From Planctomycetota bacterium (GTDB taxonomy: Bacteria; Planctomycetota; UBA1135; GCA-002686595), in NCBI GenBank assembly GCA_016712565.1, contig JADJQU010000003.1, positions 496,001-560,000 on the forward strand: a DNA stretch of 64,000 nt, read 5' to 3'. A program made the position numbers and the translations under genes. Under the pieces are notes generated by a model, which searched no databases, was not told the DNA's origin, and saw only the letters and a program-made list of their open reading frames with translations. This document shows, piece after piece, positions 53,196 through 60,769 of the stretch; positions within the stretch are counted from its first letter, which is position 1; each line of letters begins with the position of its first letter.

Positions 53196-53649
53196 ACTCT
53201 GAGGGCTCCCAGGCCCCTTCCCCGGGGCTACCAGCTCGCTCCAACCACCCTGGGGGAGCACCTTCGGAAGCGACGGATGGACCTGGGAGTCAGCCAGGCG
53301 TCACTAGCCAGGCAGCTTGGTGTGGATCCTTGGACGGTCGTCAACTGGGAGCAGGATCTGACGCGGCCACAGGCCAGCAAGTTAGGGTGCTATATCAGTT
53401 CCTCGGGTACTCGCCGGAGCCCGTTCCGGCAGACCTGCTGGCCGTATTCGAGCCGCGCGCCGCAAGCTGGGCCTGTCCCAGATCGGGCTCGCCCTTCGGA
53501 TTGGAGTCAATCCCTCCACGGTGCAGAAGTGGGAGCGTGGCCGGCGGCGTCTGTTTCGCCGCTATCAGGAGCTGTTCGAACGCATGATCGAGGCGTCCGG
53601 GCTTCTTGGGTCGGACGGTTCCCGACCTAGCGAGGAGCAGTCTCCCTGA
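53178..53649 (+). pseudogene. Double-HTH XRE regulator, copy A, frameshifted
   Basis: Begins LPICQSTLRAPRPLPRGY, then HTH 1 (GEHLRKRRMDLGVSQASLARQLG...WTVVNWEQ). The protein then continues only by changing frame twice: near 53385 (VLYQFLGYSPEPVPADLL) and near 53443 (IRAARRKLGLSQIGLALRIGVNPSTVQKWERGRRR, HTH 2). The stop is TGA 53647. Compared with intact copy B, each shift equals one lost base. Its natural ATG is also gone, since the comM junction reads AGG at that place. Nonfunctional as read. These double-HTH proteins are a widespread family of unknown role. Confidence 0.8.
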
Positions 53650-53843
53650 AGCACTGCACTGCCGTTCTCGTTTCACGTACTGAAGCTGCTCCCGGCTCAC
53701 TTCCGGGAGTCCCTCTGCTCCCAGCAATGGAATCTTAGGAATGTCGTAGTCCTGAAACGCGTCGTCGGATAGCCTTCCACTCATCCAGGTGGCGCCGCCC
53801 TAGTCAATCCGATCCCCCTTCTTCCAACCAAACTGGAGGAGCG

Positions 53844-55082
53844 ATGAAGCTTGCAATTCTCGGTACGGCAGTCGTTCTCCTTGTAGCCCCGTTCTTTCTG
53901 ATCGCCGGGCCGAAAGCGCCGGAATCAGAGGCGCTTGTGTGTGGAACGAATGTTCAACAGTCCGACTGCGGAACAGAAGTAGCAAAGCTGGCAGAGGCCT
54001 TGCGGATGAAGCTTGAGGTCTTCGACTATCAACGTCTGCAACGCGCTGTCGACGAACTTCTCACCCTAAACGCTAAAGAGGCATACAAGCGAATATATGA
54101 GGAGAAGGACTCCACATGGGTCTTCGTCTCGACCCAATTCGGACTCGGCAATTATGAGGGCAAACACGAGAAGTTCGAGCAAGTTTACACAGAGAAACAG
54201 ATCGAACTCAAGAAGTCCAGGACCGAATTCTTCGATGGATTGCAGTGGCTGGTTTACAAGAGCTCAAGCATTGATCAGGCTGTCGCCTTGGAGGCCTTGC
54301 GGGCGTATCAAGCGTGCAAGTTGATCTCTTCCCCGGCGGCCGGAGTCAATCTCTCCGCAACCCTTGAAACGCCCCCAGGAGAACTGCCGGCGAGATTCAA
54401 GGTCCATATGAGCTTCGTCGCTGGAATCAACTACGTTCGCGATAGTACAAATGCTGAAATCAAACTGGTTAGCTGCACGCTTGAAGGTGACCCACCGTTC
54501 AAAAGGGGCGCGGAGATCGTGCCCGGAAAGACGTTCGATTTCGCGGTTCAAATGGCGGCCTACGGTACGGGGGTCGTCCAGGTCTCAATGCAGAAGTGTG
54601 GTAGCCGAGCGGTATTTCTACCGTTGCCCAAGCCGCCGCCGCCTATGGCCTCAAAGGTCCGAGTTGAACTTGGTGATGCGGTGATTACTCCATCGCAAAT
54701 GACCGAGTGGGAACGAATCAATGTGGGAGCGTTCAAAGCCCAGTTTTCGCTAGTCCCACCGACTGCCGCCAACAGCTCTACGAGAGAATTTGAAATCCGT
54801 ATGGATCCCGGAGCTCGATCTGCCAAGGTAACAGGAGAAACACGATTTGAGTTCTCAATTCGCGGAATCACGGGCCTACTCGCAGTAGCCATAGATTCAC
54901 CGAAGGGGAGAGCCCATCTATGGCTAAATAAAGCAGGGAATGTTGGTGGTGATAAGGGAATGGGGGGCGGGATCAACTCAGAGCATTCCCACGGAGTTGG
55001 TCGAGTTGCCGATAATTTTCATTTCCGCACCACTGAGTCGAACCACTACGGGCAATATCATCCTCAAGCCACACGACGATGA
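53844..55082 (+). CDS. Exported protein of unknown function, island gene
   Basis: 412-residue protein with an N-terminal signal or anchor (LAILGTAVVLLVAPFFLIAG) and a strong ribosome-binding site (GGAGGAG, ATG 53844). A helical region lies at about 45-145 and a beta-rich region beyond about 165. The C-terminus is Gly/His-rich (GGDKGMGGGINSEHSHG). Cysteines occur in pairs near residues 33-42. Codon use is markedly less GC-biased than in the backbone, which indicates foreign origin. No family recognised. It follows the broken XRE copy A by about 195 bases, so XRE regulation is conceivable. Confidence 0.7.
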   Translation: MKLAILGTAVVLLVAPFFLIAGPKAPESEALVCGTNVQQSDCGTEVAKLAEALRMKLEVFDYQRLQRAVDELLTLNAKEAYKRIYEEKDSTWVFVSTQFGLGNYEGKHEKFEQVYTEKQIELKKSRTEFFDGLQWLVYKSSSIDQAVALEALRAYQACKLISSPAAGVNLSATLETPPGELPARFKVHMSFVAGINYVRDSTNAEIKLVSCTLEGDPPFKRGAEIVPGKTFDFAVQMAAYGTGVVQVSMQKCGSRAVFLPLPKPPPPMASKVRVELGDAVITPSQMTEWERINVGAFKAQFSLVPPTAANSSTREFEIRMDPGARSAKVTGETRFEFSIRGITGLLAVAIDSPKGRAHLWLNKAGNVGGDKGMGGGINSEHSHGVGRVADNFHFRTTESNHYGQYHPQATRR

Positions 55083-55428
55083 TACTGGGCACCATCCTCG
55101 CATCAGTATTCCTTTCACACTCACCATCTTGCCATGATCAAAGTGCGAGCTTAGAGCGGCGCGGCTACGGCTCGGACTCCAACCATACCCCAGCTCGCTG
55201 AGACTCGGCGTGGACCTCCACAGGGTATCACCGATGGATATGGGGATCAGCATCGAGCATCTTCCCAGTATGCAGGGCCTTCTGTGCGTGTTGCTCACGC
55301 AATCACAAGAGGGCCGCACTTCTGTTTGACCATGTCGACAGAGTACCACCGCCTTTGAACGTGCCCGAGCTTCGGACGGACTCGAATTCCCGGGCGGGTT
55401 CGTAGGGTGGCTTCCAGGGATCCATGAA
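55083..55428 (+). other. 0.35-kb spacer in the island
   Basis: Lower-GC sequence without a convincing gene. The frame of the next gene stays open back to 55330 without a standard start codon. I see no repeat or RNA gene. Confidence 0.35.
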
Positions 55429-56259
55429 GTGGCTAGTAAGCTGTCCTTCTACCGAGGAATGGCCGCACTTCCTCAGGAGGGATTCAGACTTGAGCGACTC
55501 CAGGCAGTGCACAGAGACGCGGCGCTAGTTGAGGCAGCTCGGGTCTACAGGGCGCTCGGCGCAAGTGCCGCGGTTCTTGATCTCGTCCATCCTGAAGTTC
55601 TAGTTCAGGGAGAAAACCTTGACCGCACAACGGGCATGGCCGCCTTGTTGTCTTCAGTTCCGATTGCAATTGAGGACAACCTTGCATGGGATCAAGTGGC
55701 GTCCTTTCGACAAGATGAGGCCGCTAGGCGGAAGTATAGGGACTTGCACTTATGGCTAGATCAAGCCTCCTCCGCAACTAGCCAGCAGCACCTTCAAGAC
55801 ATCATTGGTCAAAAGCTCGATGACTACCGGTGGGCAATCGCCAAGCATGGTCTTATCACAAGAATTAGCGCGGTAACTTCTCTGCTCAGCTTGGGAGCTG
55901 TAGTTCCAGAAGCAGGTGGGCTAGCAGCGAGTGCTGCCAATATTAGCCCGATCGTGGGCACCCTACTGGGTGCCGGTCTGACGGTACTAGGTGTCGGAGC
56001 GTGGGCAGCGAGGCGAGAGATAGAGCTTGAGGACGTCAAGCGAGGCGAAAACAGAGAGGTAGCATACATCTATGAATTGCAGTCGCTCGACCTCCCGCAG
56101 AATGCGGCGGCAGAGGAAGTTCAGCGCCCTCCTTCCACTCAAGTGGACGAGAAGACAGCGGCATTGTTCCGCCTGAATGAGGCCACGATGCATTTACACC
56201 TACGACCGAGGCCTGATTCTAATGGCGCACAGCATGCTTCAGCGCTCGGTAATGAGTAA
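55429..56259 (+). CDS. Hypothetical membrane-associated protein, island gene
   Basis: 276-residue protein from GTG 55429 (ASKLSFYRGMAALPQ). The frame is open upstream to 55330 with protein-like composition, so a start lost by mutation cannot be excluded. A helical, charged middle part (SFRQDEAARRKYRDLHLWLDQ, IIGQKLDDYRWAIAKHG) leads to two hydrophobic segments (about 145-190, containing SPIVGTLLGAGLTVLGVGAWA). A C-terminal stretch follows (ELEDVKRGENREVAYIYEL). The arrangement recalls a recurring uncharacterised bacterial family, but I cannot name it. Codon use is less GC-biased than in the backbone. Confidence 0.62.
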   Translation: MASKLSFYRGMAALPQEGFRLERLQAVHRDAALVEAARVYRALGASAAVLDLVHPEVLVQGENLDRTTGMAALLSSVPIAIEDNLAWDQVASFRQDEAARRKYRDLHLWLDQASSATSQQHLQDIIGQKLDDYRWAIAKHGLITRISAVTSLLSLGAVVPEAGGLAASAANISPIVGTLLGAGLTVLGVGAWAARREIELEDVKRGENREVAYIYELQSLDLPQNAAAEEVQRPPSTQVDEKTAALFRLNEATMHLHLRPRPDSNGAQHASALGNE

Positions 56260-56422
56260 TCCGGTAAGGAATGGGAAGCAAGACGATCAGTGGCTCTCAA
56301 GAAGACATAATCTTAAGCGGGCAGGACCTGGAACGACTTCATTCACTCCTATTCGAAAGTGGACCGTCCGATCTCATGCTCCCTGGGAGTGCCCCGATCT
56401 AATCCGTTGTAGGTAAAATGCT

Positions 56423-56479
56423 ATGAGTGAATTCGCCGGACCCATTTGGGCTGCCGTGGTTACAGGGGTGGCTGCCTGA
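56423..56479 (+). pseudogene. Possible 5' end of the 56519 gene, cut by an in-frame TGA
   Basis: ATG 56423 opens MSEFAGPIWAAVVTGVAA, closed by TGA 56477. The same frame continues LLEGRKYWLRGRR into the next gene. With TGG at the stop the two would give one continuous membrane-anchor segment. The base context (GCC before TGA) is the same as at the coaX interruption. Confidence 0.45.
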
Positions 56480-56518
56480 CTTCTGGAGGGGCGAAAGTAC
56501 TGGCTCCGCGGGCGCAGG

Positions 56519-56968
56519 ATGCGAGGAGGGGCGAATCTTGGCGCAGTTTCAGGAGTCGGATTCTTGAGTCATTTTTCAGCGGCCATTACCAGCGCGGCCA
56601 TTGTGCTCGCGATCCTGGCGGCAATTCGCTACTTCGCGCCCTCAGTGGGGACGGACCGAGCAATGGTTGACAAGATTGCCCGCGCGGAAGTTCTTAGGGG
56701 AATGCCAATTGGGAGCATTGTTGCATGGCTACCGCCAGACGGAGACAGGCGAGCATTGCCTCCCGAGGGCTGGATTAGATGTGATGATTCTGCAGGCGGC
56801 GCACTTGACCTTCGAAGAAGAGTGTTGGTAGGAGGGCCAACCTCGATGGCGGGAACAGACCAATCCCTAGGCGATGTGTCGAGTTGGACTGTAAAAACCG
56901 TTGGCGGCCCACTAAAGGACATGGACCTGCAATGGTTTAGCGTTGTGTTTATTCGACGAGTGAAATAG
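56519..56968 (+). CDS. Small membrane-anchored protein with tail-collar-like segment
   Basis: 149 residues from ATG 56519 (possibly only the 3' part of a gene starting at 56423). An N-terminal hydrophobic segment (FSAAITSAAIVLAILAAIRY) is followed by a soluble part. In it MPIGSIVAWLPPDGD...PPEGWIRCDDS...LRRRVLVGG resembles the phage tail-collar pattern (PVGTIVAFAG...PEGWLLCDG...LRGRFLVG). A collar-type fold on a membrane anchor is unusual. Codon use is less GC-biased than in the backbone. It ends about 68 bases before XRE copy B. Confidence 0.55.
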   Translation: MRGGANLGAVSGVGFLSHFSAAITSAAIVLAILAAIRYFAPSVGTDRAMVDKIARAEVLRGMPIGSIVAWLPPDGDRRALPPEGWIRCDDSAGGALDLRRRVLVGGPTSMAGTDQSLGDVSSWTVKTVGGPLKDMDLQWFSVVFIRRVK

Positions 56969-57035
56969 CCCATACTCTCTGTCAGCAAATTGGCGGGTTG
57001 CAAGAGAATCTAGTCGATCGCCAGCCTGATTGCGC

Positions 57036-57491
57036 ATGGTTGGGTTGCCAATCTGCCATTCGACCCTACGGGCTTCCCGGCCCGTTCCGAGGGGATATCC
57101 GGTCGATCCCCGAACTCCTGGCGAACATCTTCGGCGACGCAGGATGGACCGCGGACTGAGCCAGTCGGCGATGGCCCGACTGCTAGGAGTTGATGCTGCA
57201 ACGATCCTAAACTGGGAGCGGAACAAGACGCAGCCAGGACCGGCGCGGCTTCGGTCGCTCTGCCAGTTCCTCGGGTACTTCCCCGAGGCGATTCCGACCG
57301 ATCTGCCGAGCCGTATCAGAGCAGCTCGGCATCTGCTCGGACTCAACCAGGACCAGCTCGCAGAGAGGCTCGGTGTGAACCCCTCCACGGTTCAGAAATG
57401 GGAACATGGGCGGAAGCGCCCGTACCCCCGCTTCGTCCGGCTGTTCGAGGACCTGGTCGAGCAGTCGGGACTCCCGAAGTACGCGGTCTGA
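57036..57491 (+). CDS. Double-HTH XRE-family regulator, copy B (intact)
   Basis: 151-residue DNA-binding protein with two helix-turn-helix domains. ATG 57036 is chosen because it precedes the conserved leader LPICHSTLRASRPVPRGYP shared with copies A and C. HTH 1 (about 24-75): PGEHLRRRRMDRGLSQSAMARLLGVDAATILNWE. The linker CQFLGYFPEAIPTDLP is followed by HTH 2 (about 88-140): ARHLLGLNQDQLAERLGVNPSTVQKWEHGRKRP. It is the only intact copy of three. Similar double-HTH proteins recur in many GC-rich bacterial genomes; their target is unknown to me. It could regulate the orphan genes beside it or be part of a mobile unit. Confidence 0.85.
   Translation: MVGLPICHSTLRASRPVPRGYPVDPRTPGEHLRRRRMDRGLSQSAMARLLGVDAATILNWERNKTQPGPARLRSLCQFLGYFPEAIPTDLPSRIRAARHLLGLNQDQLAERLGVNPSTVQKWEHGRKRPYPRFVRLFEDLVEQSGLPKYAV
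57044..57062. repeat. Shared junction sequence, copy B
   Basis: GTTGCCAATCTGCCATTCG differs by one base from the corresponding part of copies A and C. Here no comM fragment lies upstream. The bases before it (GCGCATGG) match those before copy C. Confidence 0.65.
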
Positions 57492-57805
57492 TGGGGCGGT
57501 CGATCAACGTGCAACCCAGACTCGCGCAGGAGCAGAGCCCCGAGTGCCCGTACCGTTGGCTGCTGAGGCAGTCGCCATCCGCTTAGGGTCCCCACGGTCG
57601 ACGCGGATCTCGTGTCGCGCGGTAGTGGACGCGGCATTCGGGGCGCACACGCGCTTCCTGAGACACAAGTCAGGGAGGCATGGTGATTTACAAAATCCCA
57701 ACGTTGCACTTCTGAGAATTCATCGATTCCAGCTTGCATCGAGACTTGGGCGTAGGTACAAAACCGTCACAGAGCGCCCCACGTACCAAAAAAAAGGAGA
57801 CTGCA
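57492..57805 (+). other. 0.31-kb spacer after XRE copy B
   Basis: No convincing gene. The last 20 bases hold a ribosome-binding site (AAGGAG after a run of A) for the Cys-rich gene. The remainder is of intermediate GC and may be degraded coding sequence. Confidence 0.35.
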
Positions 57806-58195
57806 ATGCGTCTACTTCCTGCTTGGCGTTCAACATCCACGCTTCTTTCGTCCGCATTCCTTCTCGCACTCGCTATTCCCGCGGGCAGTGCACAGCAAGT
57901 CTGTACCCCAACCGCGCCGGCCACGGGGGAAGCCTGTGTCAAGCCTCTCACTGGCTGCGTCTGCCAAGGCAGTGCCTCTGGGACTGGGACGGGCTTTGCG
58001 GATTGCGAGGGATGCAGCTACAGCATGACCGTTACTCTGAATTGCACGTATGCGCATAGTCCTCCCAGCACGCATACGTATGGTCCCTTCACCGGTACAC
58101 TCCCTTGCGATTCCAAGGTTGGACTCATTGTCAGATGCCCGTGCACTGGAGGGACCTTTACACCGGTTACGGTCGACTGCGGGTCTTGCCAGTAG
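57806..58195 (+). CDS. Small secreted cysteine-rich protein
   Basis: 129 residues from ATG 57806 with a strong AAGGAG site 9 bases upstream. Signal peptide about 1-32 (LLSSAFLLALAIPAGSAQQ). The mature part has about 11 cysteines in CVCQG, CEGC, CPCTG and CGSC groups, suggesting disulfides or metal binding in the periplasm or outside. No family recognised. Codon use is less GC-biased than in the backbone, as in its island neighbours. It ends 65 bases before the next gene, probably co-transcribed. Confidence 0.7.
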   Translation: MRLLPAWRSTSTLLSSAFLLALAIPAGSAQQVCTPTAPATGEACVKPLTGCVCQGSASGTGTGFADCEGCSYSMTVTLNCTYAHSPPSTHTYGPFTGTLPCDSKVGLIVRCPCTGGTFTPVTVDCGSCQ

Positions 58196-58260
58196 AAAGG
58201 TAAGGTGGGGTACCATCAAACCTAGATCTCAATTTGTGAATCAACGCACCGAGGCTTCTA

Positions 58261-58926
58261 ATGGCAAGCAAGGCAACTATCATTCTTTCGACCTTGGCCG
58301 CGAGTGGGATGGTGGTCATTGTGCTCATCACAGCATTCGATCTGAAGATTACAAATGCCGATAGTGTGGGCCGCGGGTCTGTGGATTCACGTTTGATCGC
58401 CCAGGGTGGAATCGAGTCGCCACGAAGTGATGATATCCCACGCGTTGTAGTCCAAATGCCAGAGCCTCCTGGCGAATTTGCTGGAGCAGGGGTGTCGGCT
58501 TTGGCCAATGCTGCTGAGAAACTGGCCACAGCCAAGGTCTATGAGCAGGACAGCCGGACACTTGATCAAAAATATGACGGGGCCACGCTTGGGCAGCTCA
58601 TGGCGGCCAAGTGTTTGCTTGAAGAGCGCCGAGATTCAGATCGTGACCGTATCGGAAAGGAACTGATTGCCGCTGGTAGATTGAGCGAGGTAATTCCAAA
58701 TTCGGCCGGCCAGGCCGCTATAATTGCTGGGGCCAAAGACGGCAGCCCCGTCTCGACCATCCAGACATTTGACTTCGTCGACGGCGTCAGTGTAGTGAAG
58801 GCAGCCGTCATCAGCGGGGAAGAGTTTCCAGACTATAGAGCTCTAGAACTCGAGGTTTGGTGGCTGGATTGCAAGATCCACACTTTGAAGAAGAAATCCG
58901 CTTCAGAGCAGGTGATGCTGAAATAG
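58261..58926 (+). CDS. Membrane-anchored protein of unknown function
   Basis: 221 residues with a single N-terminal transmembrane segment (IILSTLAASGMVVIVLITAF) and a hydrophilic, mostly helical remainder. A Pro-rich patch (VVVQMPEPPGEF) is followed by charged helices (NAAEKLATAKVYEQDS, KCLLEERRDSDRDRIGKEL). No motif recognised. It follows the Cys-rich secreted gene and has the same codon bias, so the two may form a unit. Confidence 0.65.
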   Translation: MASKATIILSTLAASGMVVIVLITAFDLKITNADSVGRGSVDSRLIAQGGIESPRSDDIPRVVVQMPEPPGEFAGAGVSALANAAEKLATAKVYEQDSRTLDQKYDGATLGQLMAAKCLLEERRDSDRDRIGKELIAAGRLSEVIPNSAGQAAIIAGAKDGSPVSTIQTFDFVDGVSVVKAAVISGEEFPDYRALELEVWWLDCKIHTLKKKSASEQVMLK

Positions 58927-59194
58927 TTAGCCTGTAGGCGAGATGAATAGAATTTGCGCCTGAAACGACTTTACGGTTATAGGGATAATCGACTTCGCTG
59001 CGGGTAATGGATCCCGAGTAATCCATCCCGAGCAAAAATGGCCCAAGTCGTTCCAGCGATTGAAGGCTGGAGGCTCTCCAACGGACGGCGATCCGTGTGG
59101 GGTGTAACGCAGTCACTCCCAATTTGACGTAGCCGATCAGCGACCTGCCATCTGGTTGACGCGTGATCTGGGCTGCACGCTCCTGTGGATGAGC
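58927..59194 (+). other. Spacer between the island gene and the second comM fragment
   Basis: Unremarkable 268 bases containing GGATCCCGAGTAATCCATCCC-type short palindromic patches. No gene seen. It may contain the edge where the second comM fragment was joined. Confidence 0.3.
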
Positions 59195-59680
59195 TCACAC
59201 GAGCGGCGAGCGCAGCGCGATCGCGCGGGCGAGATGCTCGGGTCCGACGCGCTCGGCGTCGTCGAGATCGGCGACGGTGCGCGCGACGCGGCGGATCGAT
59301 TGCACAGCGCGCCGATAGGCTGCGCGATTTGACGACGCGATCTAGTAGTGGGCGCAACCTTCCGTCGAGCGGAACGGCCACGTCGAGCTGGTCGGCCGAG
59401 AGCTGCGTGTTGCGCTGCAATCCTTGTCGCACTGCTTGTCGCGCGCGCGCACGCTCCACGCGCCGGCGCACGGCAGCATCCGTCATGTCGTTCGCTGCAT
59501 CCCCGCGGGGATGGGTGCTCAGTTCGTCGAGCGTCGGCGCCGTGACTTCGACGCGCAGATCGAACCGATCAAGTAGCGGACCGGAGATTCGTCCGCGGTA
59601 GCGCGCCACGTGCGACGGCGGGCAGCGACAAGGAATCGTTGGATGCCCCTGGTACGAGCACGCGCATGGATGCGTTGCCA
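59195..59680 (-). pseudogene. comM: Second comM 3' fragment, foreign and frameshifted
   Basis: C-terminal third of another ComM. HPCACSYQGHPTIPCRC, RYRGRISGPLLDRFDLRVEV and a helical part up to VVKSRSLSAR are in one frame. The end (AVQSIRRVARTVADLDDAERV...IALRSPLV, stop TGA at 59195-59197) is in another; two lost bases in a GCGCGC run explain the shift. It clearly differs from the fragment at 52702 (different codons, Asp-Glu-Leu-Ser-Thr insertion), so it is not a local duplicate. As with the first fragment, homology starts exactly at the HPC codons, where XRE copy C begins on the other strand. Confidence 0.8.
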
Positions 59681-59987
59681 ATCTGCCAGTCGGTCCTGCG
59701 AGCTCCCAGGCCCGTCCGGCGAGGCTATCCGGCTACTCCCCGCACGCCTGGCGAGCACCTCCGGCGTCGCCGCATGGACCTGGGTCTTTCCCAAGAAGCC
59801 GTCGCCCAACGCCTCCAGGTGAACGCCTGGACCGTCCTCAACTGGGAGTGGAACAAGACGCAGCCCGGCGCGAAGCACCTGGGGCGGATCACCGAGTTCC
59901 TCGGCTACTTCCCGATTATGGGAGCGGCGGCTACTCTGCCGACCCAGATCTTCGAGACCCGGCAGCGGCTTGGTCTCACGCAGGCGG
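59666..59987 (+). pseudogene. Double-HTH XRE regulator, copy C, cut by IS21-family insertion
   Basis: ATG 59666 opens MDALPICQSVLRAPRPVRRGYP and a full HTH 1 (GEHLRRRRMDLGLSQEAVAQRLQVNAWTVLNWEWNKTQPG). It continues to FLGYFPIMGAAATLPTQIFETRQRLGLTQ, the start of HTH 2. There the IS21-family left end (TGTCA at 59988) begins and the rest of HTH 2 is lost. By eye the first 65 residues match copy A at about 40 positions, so the copies are old relatives rather than fresh duplicates. Confidence 0.82.
59668..59692. repeat. Shared junction sequence, copy C
   Basis: A 25-base stretch identical to 53171-53195, placed at the boundary between the second comM fragment and XRE copy C. It overlaps the HPC codons of comM on one strand and the start ATG-GAT-GCG region of the XRE gene on the other. 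Confidence 0.75.
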
Positions 59988-60018
59988 TGTCAAGGCTCGG
60001 CCATTCGGATCCACCCTC

Positions 60019-60153
60019 AGTTCGGTCAAGCGGATCCACTTGGGCGCGGCTGGAAAAGTCGCCTAGGGCGCCTGACAGGATCGGGATGAGGCTCCTGGAA
60101 GGCCAGACGCGGGTAGCCGGAAAATCGGGCCCCAGTTCGGGCAAGCGGATCCA
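60019..60153. repeat. Left-end IS21 repeat copies
   Basis: Two copies of the 20-base repeat (60019-60038 with one difference, and 60134-60153) in the same orientation. They are the internal transposase-binding sites of the left end. Confidence 0.8.
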
Positions 60154-60174
60154 CCTCGACCATGAGCCGATCTC

Positions 60175-60746
60175 TCAGCTCGCCTTCCGAGCCCCAGGCG
60201 GGTTGCGGTAGGGAGTGTCCTTCCATGACCACGACGTGAGCGTGGTGCAGCAGCCGGTCCATTCGGGCGTCGTGTAACGCAGGAGCTTCTTGTCGTAGCT
60301 CTGATCCGCACGCGCGCCGCGCAGCGTCGAGAGCATTCGGTGCGCCGACGTGTATGCGACTGAGTGCCCGCCGCGGCAGGCGCGTTCTCCGATCGCCTGC
60401 GCGAGGTGTGACTTGCCGACGCCCGTCGGGCCGATCAGGAGCACGTTCTCCTGCTTCTCGACGAAGTGGCAGGCCGCGAGATCGACGAGCTTCGCCTTCG
60501 ATTTTCGGATTGAAGGACCACTCGAAGTCCTCCAGGCGCTTCGTGGTCTCGAAATCGCGCGCCGGAGGCGCTGCTCGAGCTTCTTGGATTCGCGCCGCTG
60601 CACCTCGTCGCAGCAGACTCGAAAGAGGAAGTCGGAGTGCGAGATCACCCCGTCGGTTGCTTCGCTTTGGTCCGCAGGTCGAGCGTGTGCAGCACGCCGG
60701 AGAGCCGTAGCTTGAGCACCGGCACGAGTTCGTCAGTGATGGACAT
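60175..60746 (-). pseudogene. istB: istB (IS21 ATP-binding helper), frameshifted with internal deletion
   Basis: IstB activates the IstA transposase. It starts MSITDELVPVLKLRLSG at 60746 and shifts frame near 60655 to ISHSDFLFRVCCDEV. Walker A is GPTGVGKSHLAQ. After LLRYTTPE the sequence jumps straight to MDRLLHHAHVVVMEG, so the Walker B region (about 60 residues) is deleted. A last shift leads to YRNPPGARKAS and the stop at 60175. Nonfunctional. Confidence 0.85.
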
Positions 60747-60769
60747 GGAGGAGTTCTTGGTGAGCGAAG

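Noticed and set aside
55140..55320. Possible small gene in the island spacer
   Set aside because: No frame has both a start with a ribosome-binding site and a plausible composition.
59195..59680. Local duplication of the comM fragment at 52702
   Set aside because: Codons and several residues differ throughout, and an insertion distinguishes them. The similarity is that of separate orthologues.
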